Positions 52,829 through 63,465 are shown, counted from the stretch's first letter. The stretch: DNA of 64,000 bases from Paenibacillus amylolyticus (GCF_001570725.1 NZ_BCNV01000001.1:558001-622000), one strand, 5' to 3'. Notes: generated from the letters alone by a model not told the origin. Program-made: numbers and translations.

Positions 52829-53611
52829 TTGACTAAGAAAATTGCTTTTTTTGATTCAGGTATCGGTGGTTTAACGGTTTTGCATAAGGCATTACAACAG
52901 TTTCCGGAAGAACAATTTCTGTATTATGCGGATACCTTGCATGTCCCATATGGAACCAAGTCTGCGGATGAGGTTAGAGGACATATTTTTGATTGTGTGG
53001 AAGCCATCGTTCAGGAGGATGTTCAAGCAATCGTTATTGCTTGTAATACAGCAACCAGTCTGGCTGTGAAGGATCTGCGCGCCAAGTACGATATTCCGAT
53101 TATTGGCATGGAGCCTGCGGTGAAACCAGCCGTGGAGATGAATCGGGACAGTGGGAAGAGAGCGCTTGTATTTGCTACAACCCTCACCCTGAGTCAAACC
53201 AAGTATAACGAACTGGTATCACGTGTTGATGATCACCACAGTGTGGATTCTATTGCGCTGCCGGAACTTGTGGAGTGGTGTGAACAGCTGGACTTTGATG
53301 CGAGCAAAATCGCTGATTATTTCCGGTTCAAGCTGGCAGATCTCGATCTTCAAGGGTATGGCACAGTGGTGCTTGGCTGCACGCATTATCCATTCTATAC
53401 GTCCATTCTGCGCACGATTCTGCCCGATCATATACAGATTATTGATGGCAGTACAGGTACGGTGAACCATCTGAAGCAGAGGCTTGGACTGGTGGCTCAG
53501 CCTGGAGGCAGAACAGGGGAACAGGTCACTTTTCTCAGTTCATCAGGCCGACCGGAAGAGCAGGAGAAGATGTACAGAGCACTTCAATATCTTGAGATGA
53601 ACTCCAAATAA
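52829..53611 (+). CDS. murI: glutamate racemase
   Basis: TTG 52829 has GAGGTG seven bases upstream; the longer frame from 52781 has no such site. The 260-residue enzyme shows FFDSGIGGLTVL, YYADTLHVPYG and the two catalytic cysteines Cys72 (ACNTAT) and Cys184 (LGCTHYP). It interconverts L- and D-glutamate for peptidoglycan and, in some species, for poly-gamma-glutamate. Confidence 0.93.
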   Translation: MTKKIAFFDSGIGGLTVLHKALQQFPEEQFLYYADTLHVPYGTKSADEVRGHIFDCVEAIVQEDVQAIVIACNTATSLAVKDLRAKYDIPIIGMEPAVKPAVEMNRDSGKRALVFATTLTLSQTKYNELVSRVDDHHSVDSIALPELVEWCEQLDFDASKIADYFRFKLADLDLQGYGTVVLGCTHYPFYTSILRTILPDHIQIIDGSTGTVNHLKQRLGLVAQPGGRTGEQVTFLSSSGRPEEQEKMYRALQYLEMNSK

Positions 53612-53635
53612 GTTACACCATAGGAGGTGATAGCT

Positions 53636-54187
53636 TTGCAGTCCATTTATCTTATCCGTCACGCCAAGGCCACAGGGCAGGAACCCCATGCAGAGCTTAC
53701 AGCTGAAGGGCTCAGGCAGGCTGAAAAACTTGCAGATATCTTGGCTCATTATTCCATAACGTATATTGTCTCCAGTCCATGGAAAAGGGCCGTTCAGACG
53801 GCTATGCCACTGGGCGCAGCAACTCTGCAACATATACATACGGATGAACGTCTCCAAGAGAGGATACTTAGCTCCGTTAATCTGCCTAACTGGATGGATG
53901 TGCTGCAACGTACATACGATGATGTGGACTGGGTGGAAGAAGGCGGGGAATCATCCAGAACCGCCGCTGCAAGAGGGATGTCATTATTGGAAGAGTTATG
54001 GAGCAGACCTGAACAGCACGGGGCCGTGGTTACACATGGAAGCCTGTTATCACTACTTATTCGTGAGTATGAATCATCCTTTGGTTATGAAGAGTGGACC
54101 AAACTGTCTAACCCGGATGTGTATGTGCTGGAGCGACAACGGCCAGATGCAGGGCTACCCACCATTCGTAGAATTTGGACAGATTGA
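53636..54187 (+). CDS. histidine phosphatase (phosphoglycerate-mutase-like)
   Basis: AGGAGG eight bases upstream selects TTG 53636, giving 183 residues. The family motif is LIRHAKATG (His9 phospho-acceptor), and a second His lies in VVTHGSLLSLL. The length fits small acid-phosphatase-like members. It follows murI by 24 bases and is probably co-transcribed. The substrate is unknown. Confidence 0.88.
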   Translation: MQSIYLIRHAKATGQEPHAELTAEGLRQAEKLADILAHYSITYIVSSPWKRAVQTAMPLGAATLQHIHTDERLQERILSSVNLPNWMDVLQRTYDDVDWVEEGGESSRTAAARGMSLLEELWSRPEQHGAVVTHGSLLSLLIREYESSFGYEEWTKLSNPDVYVLERQRPDAGLPTIRRIWTD

Positions 54188-54192
54188 ACAGC

Positions 54193-54236
54193 AAAAGAGT
54201 GCTCCAGCGATAGTATATCAGCCAGAACACTTTTTT
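54193..54236. terminator. probable bidirectional terminator between convergent genes
   Basis: AAAAGAGTG can pair with CACTTTTTT (one G-T pair), with a T-run on the right and A-run on the left, between the phosphatase gene and the minus-strand DUF423 gene. Confidence 0.5.
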
Positions 54237-54255
54237 CGTTTATCACGGTACATGT

Positions 54256-54618
54256 TTACAATGCGGCAACAATGATCATAACCCATCCAGCTAGAAATGC
54301 GACTCCGCCAAGTGGGGTAATGGCTCCCAATTTGCGAACACCTGTTACACTTAAAGCGTACAAGCTACCCGAGAACAGGATGATCCCGGCGAACAGTAGC
54401 CATCCGGCCAGCATGACGAGTGAAGAGGATTCGAGGCGGTCTGCCAGCAGTCCGATCAGGATGATTCCAAGTCCGTGGATTAGGTGATATTGAACGCCGG
54501 TTTCATAAATTTTGATCATGTCAGCGGATAATTTGCGCTTGAGCGCATGTGCGCCAAAAGCACCCAAAGCGACAGCCAGGAACATCATAATACTGCCTAG
54601 GATAATCAGGGTTTGCAA
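54256..54618 (-). CDS. DUF423 membrane protein (YwdK-like)
   Basis: The 120-residue protein has four membrane helices and the family's N-terminal ALGAFGAHALKRKLS and YHLIHGLGII segments. The start is TTG, ten bases after AAAGGAGAG on the minus strand. The function of DUF423 proteins is unknown. Confidence 0.88.
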   Translation of the reverse strand: MQTLIILGSIMMFLAVALGAFGAHALKRKLSADMIKIYETGVQYHLIHGLGIILIGLLADRLESSSLVMLAGWLLFAGIILFSGSLYALSVTGVRKLGAITPLGGVAFLAGWVMIIVAAL

Positions 54619-54686
54619 TGTGTTTTTCTCTCCTTTTAAGGGTAATTAGATACAACATCAAATGAGTTGTCCAGCATGAATGTTGT

Positions 54687-55616
54687 TTACAGTTTGCGCA
54701 ATTGAATCTGCCCAATGGAGTGATCGGCTTCCTTTTTCAGAATCAGCCTGGCCCGTCCTTTGGTTGGCAAAATGTTTTCATGCAGGTTTTTGGCATTGAT
54801 ATCCTGCCAGATCTGGTTGGCCGTACGCACAGTTTCTTCTTCATCAATATTGGCGAATCGTTGATGGAAAAAGGAATCCGTGTTTTGAAACGCTGTATTG
54901 CGGAGTAGCTTGAAACGCTCAACGTACCAGTGCCTTATATGTTCTTCTTCCGCATCAATGTAGATGGAGAAATCAAAGAAATCACTGACCAGTAAAGGCG
55001 TTTCTTTTTTGATCTGGAGCACATTGATGCCCTCAATAATGAGAATATCTGGCTGACAGATCTGTTTTTCTTCCCCTTGAATGACATCGTAGGCGAGGTG
55101 AGAATAGACCGGTGCTTTCACCTCGGGCTTACCTGATTTCACATCACCCATGAACTGAATCAGGGATTTGATATCATAGCTTTCCGGGAATCCCTTGCGG
55201 TTCATAATGCCCTTCTCTTGCAGCACGGCATTGGGATATAAGAAACCGTCGGTTGTGACCAGGTCAACCTTGGGGCTATTCTTGCCTCTGGCGAGCAGTG
55301 CCTGAAGCAAGCGGGCCGCTGTACTTTTGCCCACGGCAACACTTCCCCCGATTCCAATGATGTAGGGGGTGGGGAGAGCTTCTTTTTTCATAAAGGAGGC
55401 CGTCAGTCGATTCAGTTCTCGTGAAACTCTTGCATATAAGTCAATAAAGTGGGTAAGAGGCAGATATATATCTTCGACTTCTTGAATCGATACCTCTTCA
55501 TTCAATCCCTTTAACTGTTCTAATTCGGCTTCCGTCAGTGGAAGAGTGGTCTGATGTTCTTTAAGTTCAGCCCATTCCTTGCGGTTAAACTCGATGTAAG
55601 GAGAGTATAAATTCAT
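54687..55616 (-). CDS. coaA: pantothenate kinase, type I (CoaA)
   Basis: The 309-residue enzyme has the P-loop [12 protein letters not shown] (about 88-99), [22 protein letters not shown] and IIEGINVLQ, all typical of the prokaryotic type I kinase that makes 4'-phosphopantothenate for coenzyme A. It is a single gene on the minus strand, divergent from the DUF3891 gene. Confidence 0.93.
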   Translation of the reverse strand: MNLYSPYIEFNRKEWAELKEHQTTLPLTEAELEQLKGLNEEVSIQEVEDIYLPLTHFIDLYARVSRELNRLTASFMKKEALPTPYIIGIGGSVAVGKSTAARLLQALLARGKNSPKVDLVTTDGFLYPNAVLQEKGIMNRKGFPESYDIKSLIQFMGDVKSGKPEVKAPVYSHLAYDVIQGEEKQICQPDILIIEGINVLQIKKETPLLVSDFFDFSIYIDAEEEHIRHWYVERFKLLRNTAFQNTDSFFHQRFANIDEEETVRTANQIWQDINAKNLHENILPTKGRARLILKKEADHSIGQIQLRKL

Positions 55617-55810
55617 GAGATCCCGCTTTCTGTATGTAATATAATCGTGGACACAACCTTTAGTGTACCAAATTTCAGGAAACTGACAACACCTTTACAT
55701 TGTGCATTCCATAATGCCTTTCGTCAAAATGGAGTGAAAAGCAACTTATAGGAAAGTTTAACCCAATTTATGTTAAAGTCAACGTATACCATGCGGAAGG
55801 GTGACAGCAA

Positions 55811-56599
55811 ATGATCGTATATGAGAGAGAGCATGATTTTGTTTTGACCGCACAGCATGAGCATGGATTAGTAGCCGGAGAAATGGCTTCCCATTGGAAA
55901 AGTGAATTGCTTGCCGATGCTGCGCATCGGGATGATTTAATCCTGGCGGCGAGAGAACATGACCGTGGCTGGATCGAACTGGATTCATCTCCGTTCTGGA
56001 ATGATTACAGTCAATCGCCGTATTCGTTTCGTGATTTTCCGCTGCGTCCGCGTTTTGTATTCTACCATAAAGGCATTGAAGAAGTTCGGCAGAAAAACCT
56101 CTACGCCGGATTACTGTGTAGCTTGATGTATACGGAGCTATTTCAGAAAAATCTGGGGGCCAATGCTCAGGATGATGAAGACATCCGAGATTACCTGAAC
56201 GAAGAGCTTGAACATCAGTTGAGTTGGGAGAAACAGCTTGGTGGAGATGCTGAAGCACTGAAACGAAGGCTGCAAAGCGATGTGGAAATCATGTTATTCT
56301 GTGATCAGCTCAGTCTGTTTCTCTGTATGGAGGAACCGGGAACACCTGCTGCACGTTATGATTTTTTTGCAGAAGGACTCAGTTGTACGTTTGATGCCTG
56401 TTCCAGACAACCAATTCAGGCAGAGTGGTTATCCAATGAGAAAGTGGGCCTGTCTTTTTTCCCGTTTGATGAAGACTTTACGGTCGTTTTACCCTACAAA
56501 TCGGTACCGAAGGCAAGTATCCGCAAATTTGGTATGCAGCAGGCTTATCGCCGGGCGGAGTGGAAAGAACGTCGGGTGTTGATTACGGAATTGAAGTGA
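55811..56599 (+). CDS. DUF3891 family protein
   Basis: The 262-residue protein has conserved His-containing motifs QHEHGLVAGEMA, AAREHDRGWIELD and FYHKGIE, which could bind metal, and Asp/Trp-rich parts (DSSPFWNDY). This is the DUF3891 pattern; function is not known. GAAGGGTG precedes the ATG. The 194 bases between it and coaA should hold both divergent promoters. Confidence 0.82.
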   Translation: MIVYEREHDFVLTAQHEHGLVAGEMASHWKSELLADAAHRDDLILAAREHDRGWIELDSSPFWNDYSQSPYSFRDFPLRPRFVFYHKGIEEVRQKNLYAGLLCSLMYTELFQKNLGANAQDDEDIRDYLNEELEHQLSWEKQLGGDAEALKRRLQSDVEIMLFCDQLSLFLCMEEPGTPAARYDFFAEGLSCTFDACSRQPIQAEWLSNEKVGLSFFPFDEDFTVVLPYKSVPKASIRKFGMQQAYRRAEWKERRVLITELK

Positions 56600-56650
56600 G
56601 AACTCGAACATCCGAGCTTGAGGAATGCACAGCATAGAATATCACAAAAC

Positions 56651-56686
56651 AGGCGGGCTTCTGATGTACAGGGCGTCCGCCTTTCG
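56651..56686 (+). terminator. rho-independent terminator
   Basis: AGGCGG (56651-56656) pairs with CCGCCT (56677-56682), followed by a short T-run, after the DUF3891 gene. The loop is long (20 bases). Confidence 0.55.
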
Positions 56687-56783
56687 TATGCATATATCAT
56701 GATGGAATAAAGAAGGAAAACATAGGTTATTCCCAGAAATGTTAGTGTACAGCAGAGAAGCGCACGTTAGCAGGAGGACAATT

Positions 56784-57293
56784 ATGAATACCAGAATAGA
56801 GATATTAACGATGTGTATGGTATGGGACAAAATGAATGATCAGGTGCTGCTTATGAATCGGCCGGATCGCAAAGGATTTCCGGGATACATCGCACCTGGA
56901 GGAAAGGTAGATTTTCCAGAGAGTATCGTGGATGGTGCCGTGCGAGAGGTTTTGGAGGAGACGGGACTAGCGGTTAATGAGATTACGTATAAAGGACTTG
57001 ATGAGTTCTGTGATCCCGAACAAGGATTGCGGTACATGGTATTCAACTATTTGGCAACTTCATTTGAGGGTCAATTATTGCAAGATCCGCCCGAAGGCGA
57101 ACTGTTATGGGTGCCTATGAAGCAGGTGTTGGATTTACCTATGCAGGATTGGTTTGCTGAACGTATCCCGCGTTTTTTCAAGGCGGGTACCTTTGAGCGG
57201 AGCGTGATCTGGGAGAAGTCATCCGGACGTACTCTGCAAGAGACATTTATGGTGTATAGCGATTCGGTTCTTGAACAGAGTGAAGTTAGATAA
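56784..57293 (+). CDS. Nudix hydrolase
   Basis: AGGAGG six bases upstream selects ATG 56784; the product has 169 residues. The Nudix box is complete from Gly40 to Leu62: G-x5-E46, Arg54-Glu55, Glu58-Glu59, Gly61. The form resembles 8-oxo-dGTPase (MutT/YtkD-like) enzymes (LLMNRPDRKGFPGYIAPGGKV), but the substrate cannot be fixed. It acts in the cytoplasm on a nucleoside diphosphate-linked compound. Confidence 0.9.
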   Translation: MNTRIEILTMCMVWDKMNDQVLLMNRPDRKGFPGYIAPGGKVDFPESIVDGAVREVLEETGLAVNEITYKGLDEFCDPEQGLRYMVFNYLATSFEGQLLQDPPEGELLWVPMKQVLDLPMQDWFAERIPRFFKAGTFERSVIWEKSSGRTLQETFMVYSDSVLEQSEVR

Positions 57294-57387
57294 GCCGATA
57301 GAAAGGTTGGATACAGCATGTAAAATTTCCATTACATGATGGATCATATTGTATCATCCCTATCTATATATTTATATCCATATATTA

Positions 57388-57396
57388 TGATATAAT
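57388..57396 (+). promoter_or_regulatory. extended -10 promoter
   Basis: TGA-TATAAT in a very AT-rich stretch lies 24 bases before a 27-codon ORF and about 190 bases before the next GNAT gene. Confidence 0.55.
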
Positions 57397-57419
57397 GAAG
57401 TTTACTTTTTTTATGGGAG

Positions 57420-57503
57420 ATGACGAGAGACATTATCAAAATCAATCCGGATCAGAAAGTGGTTAATAGATTGAGTGAACTAGTTTGTTGGAACGAAGAA
57501 TAA
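57420..57503 (+). CDS. possible 27-residue peptide
   Basis: The frame runs from ATG 57420 to TAA 57503 and reads MTRDIIKINPDQ...SELVCWNEE. It follows an extended -10 promoter, but GGGAG directly touches the start, which is poor spacing. It may be a leader or regulatory peptide, or the remains of a longer gene. The composition is plausible for a soluble helix. Confidence 0.3.
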   Translation: MTRDIIKINPDQKVVNRLSELVCWNEE

Positions 57504-57584
57504 TATATTTGTAGATTCGCCATACATAGGCTTCTGCAAACAGGACGTAAATGAATATTGTACGATGAAAAGGTGGAGATTGGC

Positions 57585-58070
57585 ATGAAATTGTCGTTCC
57601 GGATTTTGGACTGGGAAGAAGAGAAACCGTATGAGCTCTTATTGATGGCTGATCCTTCAAAAGCGATTGTTGACGAATACCTGAGCCGGGGTGTTTGTTT
57701 TATTGCCGAGTATGAAGGAGAGATGGTTGGGGAGTTCGTATTGTTGAAGACTCGTCCGGAGACTGCGGAGATTGTTAATATTGCCGTACAGGAAGAACTG
57801 CAGGGACAAGGGGTAGGCAAACATATGATTAAGGAAGCGATGGAAGCTGCACGGAGACTGGGCTGCCGAATTCTCGAGATTGGGACAGGTAACTCAAGCT
57901 TTCATCAATTGAAATTATACCAACGTTGTGGTTTTCGCATTATCGGGGTCGATCGTGACTTCTTTGTGAGGCACTATGAGGAAGAGATTATAGAGGACGG
58001 TATCCGCTGTGTGGATATGATCCGTATGGCCATAGATCTGGATGCTGTTACAGAGGATGAGAAGAAATAG
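57585..58070 (+). CDS. GNAT-family N-acetyltransferase
   Basis: ATG 57585 follows AGGTGGAG; the product has 161 residues. It has the acetyl-CoA loop LQGQGVGKHMIKEAME and the KLYQRCGFRIIGVDRDFF segment. Residues after this (VRHYEEEIIEDGIRCVDMIRM) match a well-populated GNAT type in Bacilli. The substrate is unknown. Confidence 0.88.
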   Translation: MKLSFRILDWEEEKPYELLLMADPSKAIVDEYLSRGVCFIAEYEGEMVGEFVLLKTRPETAEIVNIAVQEELQGQGVGKHMIKEAMEAARRLGCRILEIGTGNSSFHQLKLYQRCGFRIIGVDRDFFVRHYEEEIIEDGIRCVDMIRMAIDLDAVTEDEKK

Positions 58071-58123
58071 GAGATATTCGCTGGGAGTAAGGACCATCTT
58101 ACAGACGAGGGGAAGAGATGTAA

Positions 58124-58558
58124 GTGCAACGGTATACGCATATTGGGGTATATGGCTTGGTCGCTTGGGAGCACCAATTCCTGTTGATTCATAAGGCTCG
58201 CGGAGCATATCAAGGGAAATGGGATTTACCAGGCGGAAGGCTGGAATTTGGTGAGCGGCCAGAAACTGCTCTTCATCGTGAGATTGAAGAAGAAACGGGC
58301 CTAACCCATTTACAATTGGTAATTCGTTCTGCGGAGTCTAGTCTACTTGAATGGGTGCATCAAGGTGAGCCGGAAGAGTTGCACCACATCGGGATGTTGT
58401 ATGATGTCGTTTTGACCGCAACCAGTCAGCCGAATCGTATCAAAAAGCAACCCGATGGTGAAGATTCATTGGGCGCAGAGTGGTTTACACTGGAGCAGGT
58501 TAGAAGTCTTTCCCTAACGCCGTTTGCAGAGTATATGATTAGTCAAAGTAGAGCTTGA
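58124..58558 (+). CDS. Nudix hydrolase
   Basis: GTG 58124 has GAGGGGAAGAG upstream. The 144-residue protein has a complete Nudix box: Gly38, Glu44, Arg52-Glu53, Glu56-Glu57, Gly59. It follows the GNAT gene by 53 bases without a terminator. It is distinct from the Nudix protein at 56784 and has an acidic segment WVHQGEPEELHHIG. Confidence 0.9.
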   Translation: MQRYTHIGVYGLVAWEHQFLLIHKARGAYQGKWDLPGGRLEFGERPETALHREIEEETGLTHLQLVIRSAESSLLEWVHQGEPEELHHIGMLYDVVLTATSQPNRIKKQPDGEDSLGAEWFTLEQVRSLSLTPFAEYMISQSRA

Positions 58559-59191
58559 TGCGCATCATCAACTATATTGTTGACTCAAACTTGCTGTATC
58601 CAAAGAAGCTGCTCGGATCGTTTATGTCTGGGCTGGCTTTTTTCTGTTGGACTTCTGAAGAAAAATCCAATTATTTGTTGAATGTGATGTCAATTGGTTA
58701 ATGTTTAACTTGACGGTTTGTTTTTGAACATAATGGACCACAATTCAATTAAGGAGGTAAAATGGGAGATCGTATGCCTATTTGCTGTAATTAATCGTTC
58801 GTTGTTCTACTCAAATTGCTCGATTTATTCGATTCATCTAATTTATGCATCAATTGAACTAAAAATAGGAAATGCTCCTGAGCGTAAAAGTTTATAGAAT
58901 AGATATTAGAACACGGACTTCACTTGAAGAAGAGGAGAAGGTGTAACCTTCGAACGGATCAGGACAGTATTCGACATCTGTGCGACGGTATATACAATCA
59001 TTGTTTTACTTTGATTTTGAAAACGCAGACAAACCTTGACGGGAGCGTCGGACTAACGTTACTACCACCAACAGCACGATTATTGGACTTCATGAAAAAT
59101 TTCGCTTAAAATGTTGAACGAACGCAAATTACGGCTTAGTCAATGATTTCCGTCAAAAACTTATGACTAAATCAAGACGGAGGGAACGTCG
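58559..59191 (+). other. 633-base leader region before odhA
   Basis: No long gene is seen. TTGACG at 58710-58715 with TAATGG after 15 bases, or TTAACT (58705-58710) with CATAAT after 18 bases (58729-58734), could be the odhAB promoter. About 30 bases on, a ten-codon ORF has a strong ribosome binding site. Further hairpins include GAAGGT-GTA-ACCTTC (about 58937-58951) and GACG-GGAG-CGTC (59038-59049). The long transcript leader (over 400 bases) before odhA suggests post-transcriptional control. Confidence 0.55.
58762..58794 (+). CDS. possible ten-residue leader peptide
   Basis: ATG 58762 follows AAGGAGG by four bases, one of the strongest ribosome binding sites in the window, and the frame encodes MGDRMPICCN before TAA. 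A consensus site in front of so short an ORF, with tandem cysteines near its end, is typical of leader peptides that sense ribosome stalling. It lies about 400 bases before odhA. Its function is inference; no classical terminator/antiterminator pair could be assigned. Confidence 0.45.
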   Translation: MGDRMPICCN

Positions 59192-62065
59192 ATGACGATC
59201 GTGGAAGGCAACAAGAAGCCCTGGGAAAGTTACTATGGCCCCAATATGGGATACGTACAGGAACAATATGAATTATTCACTCAAGACCCTGGTTCGGTTA
59301 CACCGGCCTATCGGGAATTATTTGAACAATGGGGTGCACCGCCGATGTCTGGCACGGATGCACGTACAACTTCGAATTTCGGCAACGCCCAATCGGCTTC
59401 CGGAAACGTAGACATTCAATTATTACAGAAAGCGGTTACAGCGGGCAAACTGGTATGGAATATCCGTACGTATGGTCATCTTGCTGCAGATATAGATCCG
59501 CTTGGAATCAGTGAAGATACAGATACATCTTTGCTGGAGCCCCAGCATTTTGAATTAAACGAAGAAGATCTGAAAGCTCTACCTGCTTCCCTGATCTGGG
59601 AAGGTGCAGATGGGCAGACAGCAACCGGATGGGATGCAATCCAGCGCTTGCGTCAGATTTACACTGGACCCATGGCCTATGAGTTCAGTCATGTGCACGA
59701 AGTTCAAGAGCGTGAGTGGCTGAATCGCCGTGCGGAATCTCGGACATCACCTGCCCCGCTTACGCCGAAGGAACGCAAGACGTTGCTGGAGCGTTTGGTG
59801 GAAGTCGAGCAGTTTGAGGATTACCTTCACAAAACTTTTGTTGGGCAGAAACGTTTCTCCATCGAGGGTAACGATGTGCTTGTACCGATGCTGGATGAGG
59901 CTGTTCGCATCATGGCAGAAGCCGGATCAAGCCACATTTTGATGGGGATGGCTCACCGTGGGCGGTTGAATGTACTGGCTCATGTATTGGGCAAACCGTA
60001 CAGCAAGATTTTCTCTGAATTCCATCATGCTCCGAATAAAGACATGGTTCCATCGGAAGGTTCAACCGGAATTAACTATGGTTGGACGGGGGATGTCAAA
60101 TATCACATGGGTGCCAACCGTTTTGTGAAAGACGGTGAGACTGTGCAAGCCCGTCTTACTTTGGCGAATAACCCGAGCCATCTGGAATACGTCAATCCGG
60201 TTGTACAAGGGTTTGCGCGTGCGGCTCAGGATGACCGTCGTGACCCTGGGTATCCGAAGCAGGACGTAACGAAGGCAGCCACCATTTTGATGCATGGTGA
60301 CGCAGCATTCCCTGGAGAGGGGATCGTTGCAGAGACGCTAAACTTCAAAGCTCTGCCAGGTTATCAGAATGGCGGAACTATTCATATTATCGTTAACAAC
60401 CGTCTGGGCTTCACTACAGATAGCAGTGATTCCCGTTCAACGTACTACGCAAGTGACCTTGCCAAGGGGTACGAAATTCCGATTGTACACGTGAATGCGG
60501 ACAATCCGGAAGCGTGTATTGCAGCCATTCGTATGGCGGCAGAGTATCGCAATCGTTTCAAAAAGGATTTCCTGATCGACTTGATCGGTTACCGTCGTTA
60601 CGGCCATAATGAAACGGATGATCCTGAAACGACGCAACCTACCGTTTATGACAAGGTGAAAAACCATCCAACGGTAAGCCACTTGTATCAGGATCACTTG
60701 AAGCAAGAATCGGTTATCGATGATGCGTCTATTGCGAGCATTCGCGATGGAGTAATGAACAAATTAAAAGAAGCTTATGACCAGATGAAGAAAAATGAAG
60801 TACATGAATATTACCAACGAAAAATCAGCGAGCCGGAAGCTGTTACGATTACGCCAACTGCGGTACCACTGGAAAATCTGCGCAGCATTAATGCCGATCT
60901 GCTGAAATGGCCTGAGAATTTCAATGTGTATCCGAAGTTGCAGCGGATTTTGCAGCGCCGGAGCACTTCCCTGAACGAAGGGGAAAAAGTAGATTGGAGC
61001 CTTGCGGAGACACTCGCATTTGCAACCATTCTGGCAGATGGCAAGCCAATTCGGATTAGTGGACAGGATGCCGAGCGAGCTACATTCGCTCACCGGAATC
61101 TGGTGTTGCACGATTCGGAGAATGGAGCAAAGTTCTGCCCGTTGCATCACTTGCCACAGGCAAGAGCATCCTTTGCAATCTATAACAGTCCGTTATCAGA
61201 AGAATCCGTTGTTGGATTCGAATACGGATATAACGTATATTCACCAGATACACTGGTTATCTGGGAAGCCCAATTTGGTGACTTTGCCAACTGTGCACAG
61301 GTTATTTTTGACCAGTTTGTATCAGCCGGTCGCGCCAAGTGGTCTCAGAAATCCAGTCTGGTTATGTTGCTTCCACATGCGAATGAGGGTCAGGGACCTG
61401 AGCATACAAGTGCTCGTCTTGAACGCTTCCTGCAGCTTTGTGCAGAAGACAACATGACGGTTGCCAACTTGTCGAGTGCTTCCCAGTACTTCCACTTGTT
61501 GCGTCGTCAAGCTTCGTTGACTGAAACGGAAGATGCTCGTCCACTTGTGATGATGTCACCGAAAAGTCTCATTCGGAATCCGCGTGTTGCATCACCAGCA
61601 GTCGAATTCAGCGAAGGCAAGTTTGAGCTTGTGCTGGAGCAAGCTGGACTGGGTACACAGCCGGATCGCGTGGAGCGCATTATTTTGTGCAGTGGCAAGA
61701 TGGCCATTGACCTCGAAGATGCTTTTGAAAAGGATAAAGCAGATTGGTCATGGCTTCACATTATTCGTGTGGAACAGCTGTATCCGTTCCCGGCAGAAGA
61801 GATCAAACGTGTACTCGCACGTTTCAGCAATGTAAAAGAGCTGGTATGGGTGCAGGAAGAAAACAAAAACATGGGTGCCTGGACATACATGGAGCCTCGT
61901 CTTCGTGAAGTCGCCCCGGAAGGCACAACCGTTAGATACGAAGGTCGCCCGGAACATGCAAGTCCTTCCAGCGGTTATCAACTTGTGCATAGTATGGAAC
62001 AGCAACAGATTATTACATCTGCGTTGAAGCAAACGACGAAGAATAATATTCCACTGGGGAGGTAA
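59192..62065 (+). CDS. odhA: 2-oxoglutarate dehydrogenase E1 component
   Basis: The 957-residue protein is full length. Its N-terminal [16 protein letters not shown] segment, the [23 protein letters not shown] region, [17 protein letters not shown] (thiamine diphosphate domain) and [10 protein letters not shown] are typical of OdhA/SucA. It decarboxylates 2-oxoglutarate and passes the succinyl group to the E2 lipoyl arm in the citric acid cycle. CGGAGGG precedes the ATG. The E2 gene starts six bases after its stop. Confidence 0.96.
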   Translation: MTIVEGNKKPWESYYGPNMGYVQEQYELFTQDPGSVTPAYRELFEQWGAPPMSGTDARTTSNFGNAQSASGNVDIQLLQKAVTAGKLVWNIRTYGHLAADIDPLGISEDTDTSLLEPQHFELNEEDLKALPASLIWEGADGQTATGWDAIQRLRQIYTGPMAYEFSHVHEVQEREWLNRRAESRTSPAPLTPKERKTLLERLVEVEQFEDYLHKTFVGQKRFSIEGNDVLVPMLDEAVRIMAEAGSSHILMGMAHRGRLNVLAHVLGKPYSKIFSEFHHAPNKDMVPSEGSTGINYGWTGDVKYHMGANRFVKDGETVQARLTLANNPSHLEYVNPVVQGFARAAQDDRRDPGYPKQDVTKAATILMHGDAAFPGEGIVAETLNFKALPGYQNGGTIHIIVNNRLGFTTDSSDSRSTYYASDLAKGYEIPIVHVNADNPEACIAAIRMAAEYRNRFKKDFLIDLIGYRRYGHNETDDPETTQPTVYDKVKNHPTVSHLYQDHLKQESVIDDASIASIRDGVMNKLKEAYDQMKKNEVHEYYQRKISEPEAVTITPTAVPLENLRSINADLLKWPENFNVYPKLQRILQRRSTSLNEGEKVDWSLAETLAFATILADGKPIRISGQDAERATFAHRNLVLHDSENGAKFCPLHHLPQARASFAIYNSPLSEESVVGFEYGYNVYSPDTLVIWEAQFGDFANCAQVIFDQFVSAGRAKWSQKSSLVMLLPHANEGQGPEHTSARLERFLQLCAEDNMTVANLSSASQYFHLLRRQASLTETEDARPLVMMSPKSLIRNPRVASPAVEFSEGKFELVLEQAGLGTQPDRVERIILCSGKMAIDLEDAFEKDKADWSWLHIIRVEQLYPFPAEEIKRVLARFSNVKELVWVQEENKNMGAWTYMEPRLREVAPEGTTVRYEGRPEHASPSSGYQLVHSMEQQQIITSALKQTTKNNIPLGR

Positions 62066-62070
62066 CAGCT

Positions 62071-63336
62071 GTGAGTGAAATTAAAGTACCTGCAATGGGT
62101 GAGTCAATAACTGAGGGAACTGTATCCAGATGGATGGTCAAAGAAGGGGATACCGTTAATCAGGGTGATGTGCTTCTTGAACTGGAAACGGACAAAGTAA
62201 ATATCGAAATCAGCGCAGAAGAAAGTGGCGTGCTGGAGAAGATCATTCGTCAGGAAGGGGAGACGGTAGAGATCGGTGAAACGATCGGTACACTCTCGGC
62301 TGGATCTGGAGGAGGAAGCGGTGCACCCGCTTCCGAACCGGCAGCAGCTGAAGAGAAAAAGGCCGCTACGCCTGCACCTGAAGCTCCAACACCACCGGCA
62401 CCTGTTGCGGCAGCACCAGAGTCATCCGATAGTGGCAAGACAGCTTCACCATCTGCCCGTAAATTGGCACGTGAGCGTGGTATCGAGTTGGATCAGGTTC
62501 AGAGCAAAGATCCGATTGGACGGGTATACCAGGATGATGTGAAGAGCCATAGCAATCAGGCGCCTGCTCCTCCACCTGCAACTAAAGCTCCAGCGGCATC
62601 AAGTGCTCCGGCAGCGGGAAGTTCCACCTATACCAAACCAGTGGAGCGTCAACGCATGTCTCGTCGCCGTGCGACCATTGCCAAACGTCTGGTAGAGGCT
62701 CAGCAGACAGCAGCCATGTTGACTACGTTTAATGAAGTAGATATGACTGCGATCATGGATGTACGTAAACGCCGTAAGGACAAGTTCAAAGAGAAGCATG
62801 AGATCAACTTGGGCTTCATGTCCTTCTTCACCAAAGCAGTTGTGGGAGCTTTGAAAAAGTTCCCGACAATTAACGCAGAGATTGATGGCGAAGATGTTGT
62901 ACTCAAGAAGTATTATGATATCGGCATCGCCGTATCTGCGAAGGAAGGACTGGTTGTACCTGTTGTACGTGATGCTGATCGTCTGGGTTTTGCCGAGATC
63001 GAGAAGAGCATTGCGGACCTGGCATCCAAAGCTCGTTCCAATACGCTGGCATTGTCTGATCTGCAAGGTGGAACGTTCACCATCACCAATGGTGGAACAT
63101 TTGGTTCCTTGTTATCTACACCAATCCTGAATACACCTCAAGTAGGTATTTTGGGGATGCATAAGATTCAGCTTCGTCCAGTGGCAATTGATGCAGAGCG
63201 GATGGAGAATCGTCCGATGATGTACATCGCGTTGTCCTATGATCACCGGATTATCGACGGCAGTGAAGCCGTACGTTTCCTGGTGACCGTAAAAGAACTG
63301 CTTGAAGACCCGGAATCGCTGTTAATTGAAGGTTAA
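62071..63336 (+). CDS. odhB: dihydrolipoyl succinyltransferase, E2 of 2-oxoglutarate dehydrogenase
   Basis: The 421-residue protein has one lipoyl domain with Lys42 in ETDKVNIE, an Ala/Pro linker (about 78-125), a peripheral-subunit-binding domain (about 128-160; [14 protein letters not shown]) and a catalytic domain (about 190-421) with catalytic His392 and Asp396 in [14 protein letters not shown] second Ala/Pro stretch follows the binding domain. Start is GTG 62071. The E3 subunit is not in this operon and is presumably shared with another complex. A strong terminator ends the unit. Confidence 0.96.
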   Translation: MSEIKVPAMGESITEGTVSRWMVKEGDTVNQGDVLLELETDKVNIEISAEESGVLEKIIRQEGETVEIGETIGTLSAGSGGGSGAPASEPAAAEEKKAATPAPEAPTPPAPVAAAPESSDSGKTASPSARKLARERGIELDQVQSKDPIGRVYQDDVKSHSNQAPAPPPATKAPAASSAPAAGSSTYTKPVERQRMSRRRATIAKRLVEAQQTAAMLTTFNEVDMTAIMDVRKRRKDKFKEKHEINLGFMSFFTKAVVGALKKFPTINAEIDGEDVVLKKYYDIGIAVSAKEGLVVPVVRDADRLGFAEIEKSIADLASKARSNTLALSDLQGGTFTITNGGTFGSLLSTPILNTPQVGILGMHKIQLRPVAIDAERMENRPMMYIALSYDHRIIDGSEAVRFLVTVKELLEDPESLLIEG

Positions 63337-63375
63337 TCCATAAGGTTTGATCATAGCTATTATTCATATTGTTTA

Positions 63376-63439
63376 ACAAGAAAGCCCCTGAACTGGAGCG
63401 CAGCGTGAGCTGTACACATCCGATTCAGGGGCTTCTTGT
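63376..63439. terminator. bidirectional terminator between odhB and the minus-strand hydrolase gene
   Basis: ACAAGAA-GCCCCTGAA pairs with TTCAGGGGC-TTCTTGT with a short internal mismatch; a smaller GCGCAGCGTGAGC region lies in the loop. Confidence 0.85.
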
Positions 63440-63465
63440 AATTGGTTATATAGTTTTCAGATCAT

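Noticed and set aside
58924..59109. 61-codon frame in the odhA leader
   Set aside because: TTG start without a proper spacing to a binding site, odd composition, and no resemblance to a protein; more likely non-coding leader.
58559..59191. T-box or amino-acid riboswitch before odhA
   Set aside because: No T-box sequence (AGGGTGGNACCGCG type) or terminator/antiterminator pair was found.
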